Notes: generated from the letters alone by a model not told the origin. 64,000 nucleotides of DNA from Chiua virens (GCA_019787685.1 JAHNUO010000014.1:1-64000); one strand, 5' to 3'. Shown: positions 47,129-59,824, counted from the stretch's first letter. A program made the numbers and translations.

Positions 47129-49849
47129 CTACATACCTCGGCCAAAGTACTCTGAGAGTGGGTCAATTGGGAATGTTCCACCATGACTATCAATAGCAGC
47201 CAAACCTGCCATGTCGGCCAGTCTAACCCAGGACTCGCCAAATATAAGCTGTCCAAGACCATACCCAATATTGCCACACTCAAGTGCGGTGCGTACAAGG
47301 GTAGGCTCAAAGGGGTTGTACAGATCGTGCAGAGCTGACCTTGTCCAACAGGTCTCGGACAAAGTAGCATCTTCATCTAGATGGCGGAGCTGATCCTGAA
47401 TCAAAAGTTTAAATTGCGATCAGGTTGAACATCCATTGAGTACCAAAAAAACACACCACAAATTTATCCACAAGTTCAGCACACCACCCGGAGAAGTAGG
47501 TGCGCTGCTTTCCCCAAACTTGCAGTTTGTCTGCATAGGTTAGTCACTTTCCCTCATCTGCAGAAATCAAGTAACCCCTGAGACAGGGCCTAACAAACTC
47601 CCTGAGGCATCGTTAGTTGATTCACCAAACATAGAATTTACACTTACCACAATTCTGTGTGTGCCTCAGCAGCAAAGGTGTAGAACGCAATGCAGAACCG
47701 AGCTGTGCGATCAGCAGATTCAAAAAGCTCAGCTTCCGTGATGCTAGGAGGCAGTCCTGCGAAGATACTCAATAGTCACTGGGAGCGATACTCTGAACTC
47801 AATGGAAGAACTACCTGCTTTATGAAACACCTCGGTGATACTATACACACCAATGCCAGGGAACACAGCTGGTTCCTTGCGAATAACCTCCATCGCAGCC
47901 GCATTGCATTTCTTACGACCCTTAGTATGTTGGCAATTGGTCATCCAACTGACAATGCATTCAAGAAAAGCGCCAAAGTCTGAATAGATATCAGAATATT
48001 GGGCAGGGAGTTGGTTCTTGTCCATAGCCCAGTGAACCTGATAAATGAACATTCATGCCTCCAACGACACCACAAGTCAACCCATAAAACAGAAAGGCTA
48101 CCTACATCACTGAAATATCCTGACCTTGACAATGTGATATAATCTATTTTATGCCATTCTACATGCTTGATAATGCTTGATAATCACTCCCCAATGACAA
48201 AAAACGGATTGTATTCCATTATCAAGGTCAGCATGTTTCAGTGATGTACCGCAATCAACAAGTCCTGCGTCGGAAATGCAAGGACATAATCACGGAATTC
48301 GAAGGCAATCCCTATCTTCAGTCCTCGAACCTGCAGCAAAAACTTGAGCACAATATCTGTTCCGATGTATTCTAGAGTACCTGTTTATTAACAACACAAA
48401 TGGCGTTGTACCATTGATCCCGGGTATAGATCTGTGCACAAACGTGTGTGAACAATTGAATCTACCACAATAATCAAATGTCATGACGAAGGTAGCTGTT
48501 AACATAGAGTTGATCGCCGCACCTGAACCCAGAGTTGTGCAAGATTCAAATTTACGTTCCTTGGACTAAATTCCGCACCAATGAGTCGAAGTTCGCGTTG
48601 GGCAATTGTAATGCCTTGATTTCTAAACCCTGGTGGATATACTGGTTTCTGGGAGTTAAGCTGGCCACGTAAAATAGTAGAGGTATCCTCTAAAATATAA
48701 ACATGACCTTGTGCAGCCCTACTGAGTTTGGGCGCACGGCTCGCCTCGGCGCCGGTGGAATCCACCCACAAGTTGCGAACAAGCAACGCATCTGGGTCTT
48801 CAGCCTGCAATTCTTCTTCCAGGAAATGTTGGATTAATTTGGTGGATATCAATGATTCTTTGTACTCGGGCATCGGAGTGGAATGTTGGAAATGCGTAGG
48901 CCGTGGAAGAACAGTGGTCAGAGTTCCGAAGAGTGGCCACTGGCAGGTTGATGTATTGACTCGTGTCCTGACGGGACAACTAAGGCCTAGTTCGATGGAT
49001 GTGGTATACATATTGTAGGTATGGTCAAATTACACGATATCCATATCTCAACCGGATACAAGTCAATTCGTTCAGAGGGCACTCTGGGGAGTAACAGTGT
49101 TGGTAGAAGATTTATTCTCAATCTTATCCAAGGCAAAGTGAACTTTTACCTCCTGCGCTTGCTGTTACTCCAAAGCCCGCATCTGTTCCTCTAATAGCAT
49201 GCTGACCTTCACGCTCCAAACGTTTCAATTTGACACGCTGGTAGAAAACTGGTAGTCGGTGGGCAGGCACAAGTAGAAAATGGATTGGGCTTACAGCTGA
49301 AACGTCGGGCATGTTAGTACCGAGCCTCACAGCCTGGTGGAAGAGGAATTGAATTCAAAATGGTAGGTTGCATGGGGGGGAGGTCATACCGAGTCTGCCA
49401 GGGATCAGCTCTCCCCTATTGGAGGTATGATTATCGGGGGATGTATTGATGTTTTTAAGCGGTATTCGGGTTGAACACCAGAGCGGACGACAAGTTTGTT
49501 GGAAAGAAGGCTGTGGACAGAAAACACCTTGAGCAACGAAAGGAGGTTAGAAGATGGTAATGATAGTTGCGCAGTGGTGACCTTGCACATGGTGAGGATG
49601 AGCAGAGGGGCGCGGAACAGGATAGGACACTGACCTTGAAGCCATTTATCATTCTAGAATAAACTGATGATACAATACAGCTGGTAGGAGTGAGTCTATG
49701 AGTACGATGTAGGAGGGAAGCAGCAATATATACCTTCTGAAGAAAGCGGACTTTGGAGATGCGGTGATACTGCAATGGAGAGTCCTCGTGATGGTGCTGT
49801 CCTCGTCACAGTTGTCCCTGTCGCGTCCTGGCATGTCGTTGTCTCCCAT
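47129..49849 (-). CDS. Conserved Agaricomycete multi-exon protein of unknown function
   Basis: Probable start MGDNDMPGRDRDN at 49849. Coding blocks in order include VSPIHFLLVPAHRLPVFYQR, ALLVRNLWVDSTGAEASRAP, VYPPGFRNQGITIAQRELRL, NVNLNLAQLWVQVR, WAMDKNQLPAQYSDIYSD, FGAFLECIVSWMTN, GIGVYSITEVFHKAG, ADRTARFCIAFYTFAAEAHT and LHDLYNPFEPTLVRTALE. These belong to a repeated mushroom protein family that I recognise by style, with no domain of known function. Introns are short; not all junctions were checked, and the 3' end could extend below 47129. It may be a component of a transposon-like family, but nothing in it proves this. Confidence 0.5.
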
Positions 49850-50084
49850 GACATCGTCCTCCCCCTTGCATCGAAGTGATGAAAAAGGATTTATTTATGT
49901 AATGGGAGTAGGGGCCGTTGTTGTTGCGTCCAAGCCATCCACCATGTCTTCTTGAGGCTGAGCACTGGGCGCTGAACATTGAAACTAAGCTCGAAGAGAG
50001 TGTCAAGTCACGTGGCGCGGCATGTGCTGGCCTGAATGGAACAATGGAACGCCTGAGAGTCGCGTCACAACACACGACCATACT

Positions 50085-50995
50085 TTGACTTTCGTGACGT
50101 CAAACCTTATAGAGGTCCCTTCTGTACCATCGACACCTCTTACTGACTTGTACTTGTTACGGTATCACTCACCTATCCCCACTGCTCGTGGTCCATACAT
50201 CCTCGGCGTCGACGAAGCCAGTTGAGGTCCCATCTTGGATCTGCTTGTTTACGGTGTTGCGTACTGTCCAGTTGTGTGGAAGGATGATCTCGACGAGCTC
50301 GGTTGCGCAGGCAAGCACTCTCAAGCCTCAAGCCTATTCACTCGCATCTACCTAACGTTGTAACCCAAAGGCTCCAATACGTTGACGCCGGAAAGTGGAC
50401 AGAGCTGCTTGGCGTGCTCAACGCTGACCCTGTCAACCTCAGCTGGTCCGTATGCGTCATCAGGTATGGCTTAGACGCATTGCGATGACCATCGCTCATT
50501 GTTCATCAAGTCCACAGGCAATATCGAGAGGCATGCTCAAGGTGCCACCGATCAATCTGAACAGACAGCCTGAGTCACAAGACGCGACCATCCAACTCAT
50601 ACGGGACGTACTTCAGCGTGGCATTCAACTCTCGGATGTGAGCGCCTCTCCATCTTGTATCAGTGGTTTGAGGAGACTGAGCATGTCACGTGTAGGTATA
50701 TGTTGACCCTATTCAGACCCCAAAACGAAAGCTTGGATCGAAGAATCGCTCGAGAAAACGTTTGGGTTCCCTTCTGCGGTGCGGTTCTCATGGACTACCA
50801 TCAAAGTTATCCTTGAAAAAGTCGGCACATCCGATCAAAATGGTGTGTTTTTATCGTACACCGTCCTCGCATTACAGATTTGACTGTAACAGGAACAATG
50901 AAGGGCAAGATGCTCTCGTCATGGCGTTCGGCAGTGGTCAAGGCAGCCTGAGAGACAAGGATAGAAATCTTGTTACACGAGAACTGTGCCTTTGA
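50085..50995 (+). pseudogene. RNase H2 catalytic subunit A, inactivated
   Basis: RNase H2 removes ribonucleotides from DNA. Seen: HSPIPTARGPYILGVDEA, then S-stop-GP where the invariant DEAGRGP motif should be; LVYGVAYCPVVWKDDLDELG; NADPVNLSWSV; SPQAISRGMLKVPPINLNRQ; RDVLQRGIQLSDV; then [44 protein letters not shown] and an early stop. The motif damage is GGT-to-AGT and CGA-to-TGA, both CpG transitions. The exon with the second half of the active site (TEKADSKF region) is missing between about 50640 and 50720. The last stop (50993) also fits CGA-to-TGA. Confidence 0.8.
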
Positions 50996-51322
50996 AGCGT
51001 GGGCATGCTGTGATTTACAGGGTACACGGATACAAATACAAAACACTGGTGCACTCATGAATTAGTATTGACCAGATTGCACCAAAGCGTTCTGGTGAGC
51101 TGCGAGGAGGTGAGTGGCATTCCGTTGCCCGAGCAGCTTGTCTATTTGAGCTCACCGTCTTGCTTGAGGTGGTGCCTATCGTACACGTCTAAACCCTTTG
51201 TCTTTGCAAGACGGTCGATGCAGCCACCTGCAAACGCGGCCCTGTGACAAGAGGTGAAATACCTTTCGGGTGGGATCCAGACCTTCTCCAAGGAATCTTC
51301 AAGTGAACCTCACAAAGAGAGC
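50996..51322. other. Intergenic between two pseudogenes
   Basis: A short plus-strand frame near 51210-51305 (TCKRGPVTRGEIPFGWDP, stop) looks protein-like but is unassigned. No other feature is seen. Confidence 0.35.
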
Positions 51323-52500
51323 ATGGATCCGCTTCTAACAACCTGGAGTCTGGCGGCTCTTTTTCCTTACGCCGTGGCCACGACATGCCAGACAGAGTTG
51401 GTTCTGAGTAATGCAATCCTGGCTCCAGACGGCTTTGATAGGCGGTGAGTTTTCCAAGCGCGCCGTTGGCTTTCGTTCTCTTACACGATGTGCTTCAGTG
51501 CCATTGTCGTCAATGGTGAGGCTCCTGGATCCCTTATCATGGCCAACAAGGTATGTCTGCGTTCCACAGTGTATACACCCATCTCTTAAAGTACTCTCTT
51601 TGCGCACTGGCAAGGGTGACCGCTTAGAGATCAATGTGAAAAACTGACTTCCGGATCCAACCACGAATACCAGCACATCCGTAGTAAGTAATACCTAGTT
51701 ATCCTATGTTGATTTTGATGTCGACAGCGGGTGAAGCATTGGCACGGTTTGTATCAATGCCATTTGAATGCTTTTTATGGCACCTCATTCGTGACTCAAT
51801 GTCCCATTGTTTCCGGTGCTTCGTTCCTTTATCAGTTCGACGTGCCAGACCAAGCTGGCACGTTCTGGTACCACTCTCATTTCAATCTTCAGTATTGTGA
51901 TGGCCTTCGTGGCCCGATCGTTACCGTGTGATGTACGATGTGGATGATGGTGTGTCCTGAACCATCTTTCTCTACATTACCTGATGTATTTTGTAGCGTC
52001 AACTATAATCACGCTGTTGGACTGGTAAGTTATAATATTGGTCACTCTTTGCCCTTTCTTAACATAGTTCAGGTATCATGTCAATGCATATGATGTTGGG
52101 GTTTCCGACAACCCAGCGGGAATCCTTATCAATAGTATGGGCCGGTACCCTGGAGGCCCAAATATGACCTTGTCTGTCACCAAAGTGGAGCAGGGCAAGA
52201 ACTATCGCATAAGGTTGATTCACATGAGGTGTCGTGCCTATCTTATTCTTACAATGGGAACGTCTATAAATCACCGGCATTTTCGTTGCAGCTTTGTTCT
52301 TCCTCCCTTCTTACTTGTCAGACGGTCGAAAGCTCCCCCGAATGGCTGCCGCAGCAAATTCCACCACCCATCCGACTCTTGTTCAGGTGCGAGCTTACGG
52401 CTGCGGGTACTATATCTTCCTTTGACATCATACATAGGCCAACCCCTTTGTGTGAGCATGACATGCCATCCACCATAGCGCTGCTGATTTGTCCTCCAAA
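51323..52500 (+). pseudogene. Laccase (multicopper oxidase) N-terminal fragment
   Basis: Laccases oxidise phenols using four copper ions. Exons read MDPLLTTWSLAALFPYAVA (signal-peptide-like), TELVLSNAILAPDGF, VVNGEAPGSLIMANKGDRLE, INVKN-stop-LPDPT, HWHGLYQ (copper ligands), [37 protein letters not shown] (WYHSH ligands), ILINSMGRYPGGPN and VTKVEQGKNYRIRL. Only the first copper-binding half is present; the C-terminal HPFHLHGH and HCHIDWH motifs are absent. The stop at 51645 may be CGA-to-TGA. After about 52270 the frames break up. It would have been a secreted lignin-active type, but is dead as it stands. Confidence 0.85.
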
Positions 52501-52696
52501 TTAGGCCCGTGCACAAAGAGACGGCTAACGAAGGTTTGGGGTTTTTTTTTTTCCGGTAATTGATTGGTTAAGGTATGTTCTGGCCTCGACAACTTCAGCC
52601 TCGCTAGTGAAGCGGAGAAGACTACACTTCTTTGGTAAGTATAAATGACTTGTCCTGCGAGGAGCTTACAAAGTAAATACGATACGAATGAACCAT

Positions 52697-54285
52697 GTTG
52701 AAAGAGTCCACTTCCTCATTCCCTCCCGAATTCGCACCCTTCCATATTCTCCCTTCCCTTGCGACTGCACTTGAGTATGGAGGTGTGTCTGCAGTTATGA
52801 TCGTTCCTTAGATTTTACAGTTTGGCAGTAATGTATCACCCGACGAATACATGAACATAATCCTCGCTCCCCTCACCAGACTCTTTGCAAGCCCTGGCCG
52901 AGGCACGCGAATGGCACTCCTTGATAACCTCTCTGAACACGCGAACAGACTCAACAAAAACTGTTGCAGAGAAAATCTGGCCCGATCTTGTATGTGCACC
53001 CTTGCTTTCATGTCTACTATATTATCCTAATTGAGATGGGCTAGCAATCTGGCTTTACAGATTTGGTTCGCGCGGTCATCCTTCTTTCCCCAAAGGTGGG
53101 TTTCGTATTCCTTTTCCATGATGCTTCTGGAACGTTGTATGTGCAGTTCAGTGATCGTATTTTCAACAATGATCTTCTGCGGCATCTCGCGCGCCTTCAA
53201 AGCGACCCTGAAGCCTCTGTAAGGACAGAAGCCTCTGTAAGGACAAACACATGCATTCTCATCAGACGATTAGGGCCCGCGCTTGGTTACAATACGAAGC
53301 AAAAGGTCCTTGTACCTGCGTTTTCCAAAGCTCTCAAGGATTTTTTGTGCCCGCACGTGTGGCGGGTTTGATGGCGTTTACGGCGACCAGCGAATGCTTC
53401 AGCATTGAAGATGTTGCTATCAAAGTTATTCCGAACGTCGTAGAAGCCACGCTCAATAAAGAGAAGTGGGGATCGTCGTCTATTGTTCTAGTGTTACGCT
53501 GACCATCGTTCAGAACCATCTGGGATCAAGCTTTCAAGGGGATGGTACTATTCATGAAGCACTTGGAAACACACGCAGCTTCCATGTAAGATCCAGCATT
53601 CTTGCACCCTGCCTTCCCTACCTTTATGCTAACTATTCTGTAGCCCAAGACTGCACTGGTTGACGGTGAAGCAGGCACAAATGCAGCTCTATCTATTCCA
53701 GGAGGTTTTACGCAAGTGAGCCTTGTCAACTCAGCCACGGGTGCGGCGGCGGCGTTAGCCGGATGGGCCATGTCTTCTCTCAGGAAAAAGGTAATACACA
53801 TAAAAATATACCTTCTTCTAGTCTGACAACAGCTCCTCAATAGCTTTCTCCGAGCGACTTGCAGAGCACTATCGCTGTCACCACTAATGTGTGTACACCG
53901 CCTACCAGTACCGGGTCTGCACTGACAGGCAGTGATACAGATGTTCAATCGCGTTCCACCGATCTCGCACAACCGAAAGGTCTTCAACTCGGAGGTAGCA
54001 AGACCAACGGGAGATCCATGGCGCAACTTGCTGAATAAGTTGTCGCTGAGGAGGGCAAATTTTAATTTCTGGGGCAAGATTTGATGGACGTGAATGCCGA
54101 CAAGATTGGAGTAAGTCGTTACATCTGGTGCAGCATAAGTACTTATGTGTACTTTGTCAGGTGAGTTCGAAAGTGCACGGGGAGTCCCAGTGTCGACGTT
54201 TACCTCAACGATCGAGCTTGGCTCTGGTACTTCAAATACCAGTCCCCTGAAGAGTGCATCGGTTCATGACCTTTTGCAAAATGTA
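52697..54285 (+). pseudogene. SCY1-like (SCYL1/Cex1) HEAT-repeat region, N-terminal pseudokinase missing
   Basis: SCYL1-type proteins link a pseudokinase to HEAT repeats and act in tRNA export and COPI traffic. Blocks: FAPFHILPSLATALEYGG, a stop at 52810 inside the V-P-x-(I/V)-L-Q-F-G block, ILAPLTRLFASPGRGTRM, ALLDNLSEHANRLNK, FSDRIFNNDLLRHLARLQ, TNTCILIRRLGPALGYNTK, ARVAGLMAFTATSECFSIED, KVIPNVVEATLNKEK, TGAAAALAGWAMSSL, and a tail DLMDVNADK..GEFESA in shifted frame. The 18-bp segment coding EASVRT is tandemly duplicated near 53212-53247. No kinase domain lies upstream. Confidence 0.75.
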
Positions 54286-55101
54286 CGTCGACTAATCTCA
54301 CTCTATAGGGTGAGTAATCAGGGAGTCTGGGACTGGGCTCCTTGTTTGGGATGATTAGTAGAGAACAAGTCGGACACGAGCACATGATGGGGACAGTTCA
54401 ACTAAGTTGAACTGTGCCGTAAATCAATTCAGACTTTCCAGCGTGGCAGATAAGCTCGGCTTTGGACTTTCTGGCGCAGTCCGGCACAGCTCACTGGACT
54501 CCGCCGGCTTCCGTGGGGGATGGCGGATTCCAACTTGAACTTGAGACTCGAGCCTATCAGGGTTTTGACGAGGCTCTGATAACTCGGAAACACCACCTAC
54601 TGACGGGAAAAACCTCGCTTGATGACCGCTGCGAGAAGTAAAATTGGTTGCATTTGCGACAACTGTGCACCTATCTGCTTGGTTCACATGAAACTCACAA
54701 GTAGGATGCTAGTAAACACTTATACATATTACTTATACAGATAGATCATACTTTGGTATGGAAGCCCTGGCGGTCGTGATCACTCACTATCCGATTCTGC
54801 ATGTGAAATGTCGATCGAGCAGAGGATGCTTGCTTCCCGGCATGGCACACATCGGCGAGGGCGACCAAGAGCGCCGTGAAAAGGTACACGATCGACGGCA
54901 TGGAGAGCTAGAGGGTGACAGAGAAGCCAAATCCGGAAGGGTTTTGAAATCCCTGCAGATGCCTGTGCAATGGGTTGGCCGCAAAGCAGGGATCAGTCAC
55001 CTTCCCGCGCTGGCTCATCCCAAGTGGCAGGGGTCGAAAGTCTTTGACGTAGAAATCTTGATGCGTCCCAGCGTGCGTGACTATGATGGACGAGTGAACA
55101 T
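54286..55101. other. Intergenic, no gene supported
   Basis: A plus-strand frame from 54758 to 55264 is charged and motif-free, and overlaps the last exon of the minus-strand gene ending at 55102. I do not accept it as a gene. Nothing else is recognised. Confidence 0.4.
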
Positions 55102-57180
55102 TTACTGGTTAGATGACGCGACGAGGTACTCAAGAACGATGTCTTCGGGCTCGATACCTGCATCCTGGGCAATTATCTTCCCGTTCTCAAGTAGATATTG
55201 CCAAGCATACTTGACACAAAGGGTGAATGCCTGGTGCACGACGGCAACGTCAATTTGTTTGTAGGGAGGCACAGCGACTCGGACCGGCCACCTAGTGTCA
55301 TATGAACGTCAACGCACATGGACTCGGAGACAATCATGGGTCACAATACATAAGCTGATATGTTCATGGGCATTTCAAACGCCTGCAATGGTTGTTGCTG
55401 GATTGGGACGCTCTCCCAGCACCAATGTTCACCATGAGCCTGTGAGACACTTTGAGTGCCCCTGCATCGCGCTCAAGGACGTTTCCCAGGCGAACAAATG
55501 AGTTCCAGTCTTTTCCCCTAGGAACATATCCCAAATCGCCCACAGAGAACTTACAAGGAGGCACGTTCCGTTCATGCCAAGAATGCTCATGGGCACCTGT
55601 ATGGAACGTCAGATTGTGGATCTGGCGTAACTCTAGACAGGGTGTATCAACATCACTCTCCTTGATGAGCTTTTGAAGTTTTGGTGGCAGTTCAGGCCGT
55701 TCACTACCACTTCTTGGTAGGAGCGATCGTGCGAGAGTCACGAGATGGTTGATCTTTTTTGGCATCTCCACTGTAACTAGTTTGTGTCAACGACGAAAAA
55801 TGCCATCATGATCGAGGCGAACCTTCTTCATCGCACCCATCATACGTATTAGTGCCTTGGTTCGGTAACATCTGGAGAGGGGTTAAGTTGTGGCCACGAG
55901 GGCGATGGGAGAGCGTACCTGCAGACACGCGTTAAGTAGCATACGTGCTAAACCATAGTTCTGCGCTGAATACCACTTCCCTTCGCGTCCACAACAAGAG
56001 TCTGATGGGAATCTACGTGGAACCCTGCAGCCTGCAAAGCTTTAGCGATAGTCAAAGTTTGAGGGAAGCCGACAAGCACCTCAAAGAAGTCTTGCACTTA
56101 GCTGTCCGTAAGATTTAGTTGTCTCTGGACGTACAAGGCCGCATCCTGGTGATCTTCTTCAGTGAAATTGGCGACAGAAGGGAAACGTGGGTCGACTGAC
56201 GACGAGATCACGGTACTCGCGCACAATATAAGTTAGGGTGTCGACACCAAGGGAAATCGCGCATACAAACCGAAACATAAGTTCTATGCCCGTTGTAAGA
56301 CTCTCTGTTCGGAGCATCTTTCGTACGATTGCTCAGGTGTCTTTGTCTTTGAAAAGCATATTACTGTAACTTGTGACTGGTGCTTAAGTGAAATACAGTG
56401 GCTCACCATTTGGATCATCGTATCTCTCAATGAGTGCAGGTTACCCCTGAGATTGTACCTCCATCCCTCCCGCCCACCAGCCTTCTTTGAGGCAAGATCG
56501 ACCCCGGAGCACAATTTCAGACTGGTGGTATCGTCAGAACTAAAAACAGATGCATGAGATACGATAACACGACGACTTCTGAGTGGTACCCCATGATTGC
56601 TATCCAGTGTCAACAAGGACAACTCTTCCGGCAAGTACTGATCGTCCAAGCAATCTTGGATGCCATCTTGGATGCCATCTGTGGCGACCTCAGTAATTGC
56701 TTCCTCGCATTGGGAAGAAAGGATCAACTCCGCGAGCGATTGAATGAGCTCGGGTACTTCAACGGTCGTAGTCATGGTTAATTCTGCGGCCTCGTGTTCT
56801 TGCATGCTTACATCCCTTGTTTCATTGTTCTTGTGAGGTGGCGGTGCCTCGATGCAGGATTGGGGGCGAACCGCTGCTTGGATCGCTATATTCTCGATGT
56901 TTTTCCTGAGAGCATACCGATGGTATAATGCAAATCGATGAGCGTCGCAAACTGCATCCTACGACAGATTGCAATCAGCACCAGCTCCATTCACGACAAA
57001 GAAAGACAAGACCAACCTGAAAAGACTATGTGGCCTCTGTCCATCAACCTGGCATACTCGACGAGCACATCCTCGATCGAATTCCTTCAGGCAAACGGTC
57101 ACTCCATTTCAAGTCTGCAAGTTGCTTCATGAACTCATAGATGTGTTTTACATAACGTTCTAATAGTCATCATAAATTGA
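55102..57180 (-). CDS. Unknown multi-exon protein
   Basis: Minus-strand exons include IYEFMKQLADLKWSDRLPEG (about 57140-57060), DAHRFALYHRYALRKNIENI (about 56950), a long exon with PELIQSLAELILSSQCEEAI (56805-56400), then LRQIHNLTFHTGAHEHSWHE and FSVGDLGYVPRGKDWNSFVR (55771-55430). The final exon is PYKQIDVAVVHQAFTLCVKY to LEYLVASSNQ, ending with TAA at 55104-55102. The protein looks soluble and partly helical. No domain is recognised, and the joins between 55780 and 56280 are unresolved. It could be two genes. Confidence 0.45.
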
Positions 57181-57597
57181 TCCGCTGAGGATCGCACCAT
57201 GTCGTATCGCTGTAACCTTGAGAGGCATGACAGTTCAACTAGAATAGTGGAGGGTCACTCGACGCTCCCGTTAGTTGGAAAGGCTGAGACTGAAAGGCGA
57301 CCAGTGGACCCACATTACTATTATATTCTTTTTTGGAAACACGTGATGTGAATCTATAACACGTGATGTGAATCTATAGGCATTCCAGACGTGGACACAT
57401 CGATTGAAGTGATCATTCCGATTCATTCGTACCACGCTGACATCCGAGCTCTGAGCCCCCACTTCATTGCTCACAATCAAACTGCTCTGCCATCTGAAGG
57501 CCCACAATATGACGGGGAACGAGATTGGTGAGGTTATATCAAGGTAGTAAAGGCTGATTAACCGTTGTGACTGTAGGAGAGACACGGCGGCGGTCTG

Positions 57598-58098
57598 ATG
57601 CTACTAGCAGTTCCCAAAACACGTTCGGAGTTGGAGTCCAGGAGCCTATGGCAATGGCACCCATTGTCGAGGCAGGTGAGTCTCTTTCTATGCAACACTA
57701 CCCTGTTGGCAAGTACTCAGGCTAAAGGTCCAGAAGCAGGGGGTGTCGCGGTTTCTGTCCAACAGCTTTGGCACGATGTCCAAGAGCACAAACGCCAGCT
57801 TTCCAACCTGGATCATAAGGTTTCTGACCTGGATCATAAGGTTTCTGACCTGGATCACAAAGTAGACGACATGTCAATACGGGTGGAGGCTGTCTCAAGA
57901 ACGGTGAATGCAACTTTCGACTGCTTGCAAACTGCGTTGGTGATGAAGGCAAATACTGTAGATGTTGAGAGGTTAGTAAGGGACCTGCAGAGCACCATGC
58001 AAGAGGGATTTGCACGGATTGAAAAAGGGACCTTTCAACGGATCACAGAGGCCGTACGTGAGCTCCTCAGCAGCTCAGGGAATCAAGCTCGAGTGTAG
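57598..58098 (+). CDS. Small coiled-coil protein with a heptad tandem repeat
   Basis: After an intron (about 57677-57720) the frame reads AVSVQQLWHDVQEHKRQLSN, then a seven-residue SDLDHKV-type unit three times (57808-57870), and ends ITEAVRELLSSSGNQARV at 58098. The repeat fits coiled-coil heptads exactly and is a 21-bp DNA repeat. An upstream in-frame exon may begin at 57598. Another frame across 57577-57676 (SSSQNTFGVGVQEPM) resembles the paralogue at 17896-18483, so the true first exon is uncertain. Function is unknown. Confidence 0.5.
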   Translation: MLLAVPKTRSELESRSLWQWHPLSRQVSLFLCNTTLLASTQAKGPEAGGVAVSVQQLWHDVQEHKRQLSNLDHKVSDLDHKVSDLDHKVDDMSIRVEAVSRTVNATFDCLQTALVMKANTVDVERLVRDLQSTMQEGFARIEKGTFQRITEAVRELLSSSGNQARV

Positions 58099-58543
58099 CA
58101 GGTGTGTAGTAAATGTATGCCTACCAGCAAGATGTTCATTCATAGTACATACATTGTGTCTCTTTATTGTTCGCTGGTAAGGAGTACAAAGCAAGACAGC
58201 TTGGATTAGACTCTGTCCACACTTACACTCTTCCACAGTATGACAAATTGATACAACTTCCCTCCCATGCCCGTGTTGATCATTTCATTCATGAGTATGT
58301 CAATGGTGGCAGCTATTCTCCCTCTTTTGAACGTGTTGTTGGCTGCTTGGTGTTTCGGAGGGGTCGCGAGCCGGCAGGCGAGCCGAGAAAGTAGTGAAGG
58401 GGTAGCCTTCAGGAACCCGGCGAACCTACCCAAGGGGTCGGTCAGTGGGGTGCACAAGACTAAGTAATCCCTATTGTAGCTCATGTTATTCATCTAGAAT
58501 CACATCTTGACTGGTTTGCGAGGGGACTTTGCTTCGTCTCTGC
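58099..58543. other. Intergenic, no clear gene
   Basis: A 75-codon plus-strand frame (58167-58394) is unassigned. A segment near 58471-58495 (TTGTAGCTCATGTTATTCAT) recurs with few changes near 59010-59035, pointing to a local duplication. Confidence 0.4.
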
Positions 58544-59797
58544 ATGGACCCTGCCCCTCCTACACGTCAACTCGATGACGGCGATGTCATTCATTTACAA
58601 CCTACGCATCAGCCTGAACATGCCCCTGGCGTCACGACTTTGGTGAGTGGACTACGCTCTCCTTCGTCTTTGCACTCGGTGGTTTATATCGGCGTTCATG
58701 CTCGCCTCAAAGGTGATCCACCCTGCCACCCTCCGTGAACCCCCTTGTAGCTGCACCAAGTACCAGCCTGTCACTGTCGTATGGCCAGGGGTATCCATTA
58801 CCACCCCAGCTGTTTTTCCACCACCCCCAATGTTCGTTCTCCCCAACACCATCCCCAGCGTCGTCAGTGTCGCCTTCAACCCTTCCCGGTGTCGAGGACC
58901 ACACCACTGGTGTACCATCTTCGCGAAAGATGAGGCCATCCCCACCGTACATTCAAAAGGCAAGATAACGGTTTGTCTTCCCATCACCAGCCATCTGGTA
59001 AATCCATATTGTAGCTCACGTTATTCACCTAGAATTGCTGTCTCGACGACAACTATTTGCATCGTCGCCTCTGACCATTGGCCCAGGTTGCCCTCCCACC
59101 ATTTAAGGACATATCTATACCCTTCACCCGCTCGTTTGCACGTCCCGAGTATTCCCCCTCTTCATCCAATTCGACGATGAAGCTGTACCACTTATCTAGG
59201 TCGGTGCTCTTTCTCATCATGTGTCCTCACATTTTCTTGCAGAAATGATATGTTTGAACTGAGTGAGTGCGTCCTCCCGCATAATTTTTCCGTCATGCAG
59301 ACTGATGCGTTACTACTAGTAGGTATTGTGATTGACAACCGCGCTCTCGTCCTAATCAAGACCGTGCTGCCCATGGCCGTTATCTCTACACGCTGATTCT
59401 ATTTTACGGCTATGGGCAATCGTCAAAGTTATGCGCCCGATTCATAATTCATCCATTTGCGTGTCCTGAGTATCGTCTCTCGAGTCCAATCAGCTCTGCA
59501 AATGCCACAGCAGCCAAGGCATTGGGATCAGCGACCGTGACACCTATCGTGCTCACTCCCACAGGCAACTCAATACTGGTATGTGAAGGGAAATATTCTT
59601 GGAGGGATTTGGATAAATTTTACGCGCACGACAATGACAAGAAAGAGTCTGAAGAGAGTTCTGGAGAGGAGAGCGAGGAAAACTCGGAAGATGACAATGA
59701 TGCACATGATAGCAAGGATAGTCAGGATGACGGCGCGGGTGAAGAGAGTAGCGAAGAGGAAGGAAGTGACAAGAGTAGCGGAAAATTACAACAATAA
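58544..59797 (+). CDS. Unknown protein with acidic C-terminus, convergent with cwh43
   Basis: Likely start MDPAPPTRQLDDGDVIHLQP at 58544, with an intron of about 70 bp (GTGAGTGG..TCAAAG). A Pro/Ser-rich exon follows (YGQGYPLPPQLFFHHPQCSF). The last exon, SANATAAKALGSATVTPIVL and FYAHDNDKKESEESSG, has a very acidic SEEEGSDKSSGK end, stopping at 59797. The middle (59000-59480) is unresolved, so these may be two genes. No domain is recognised. Only 27 bp separate its stop from that of cwh43. Confidence 0.4.
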
Positions 59798-59824
59798 TGT
59801 CAATCGTCATGTGCGAAGTCTACT

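Noticed and set aside
54758..55264. 168-codon plus-strand frame
   Set aside because: No motif, charged random composition, and it overlaps the well-supported minus-strand exon ending at 55102.
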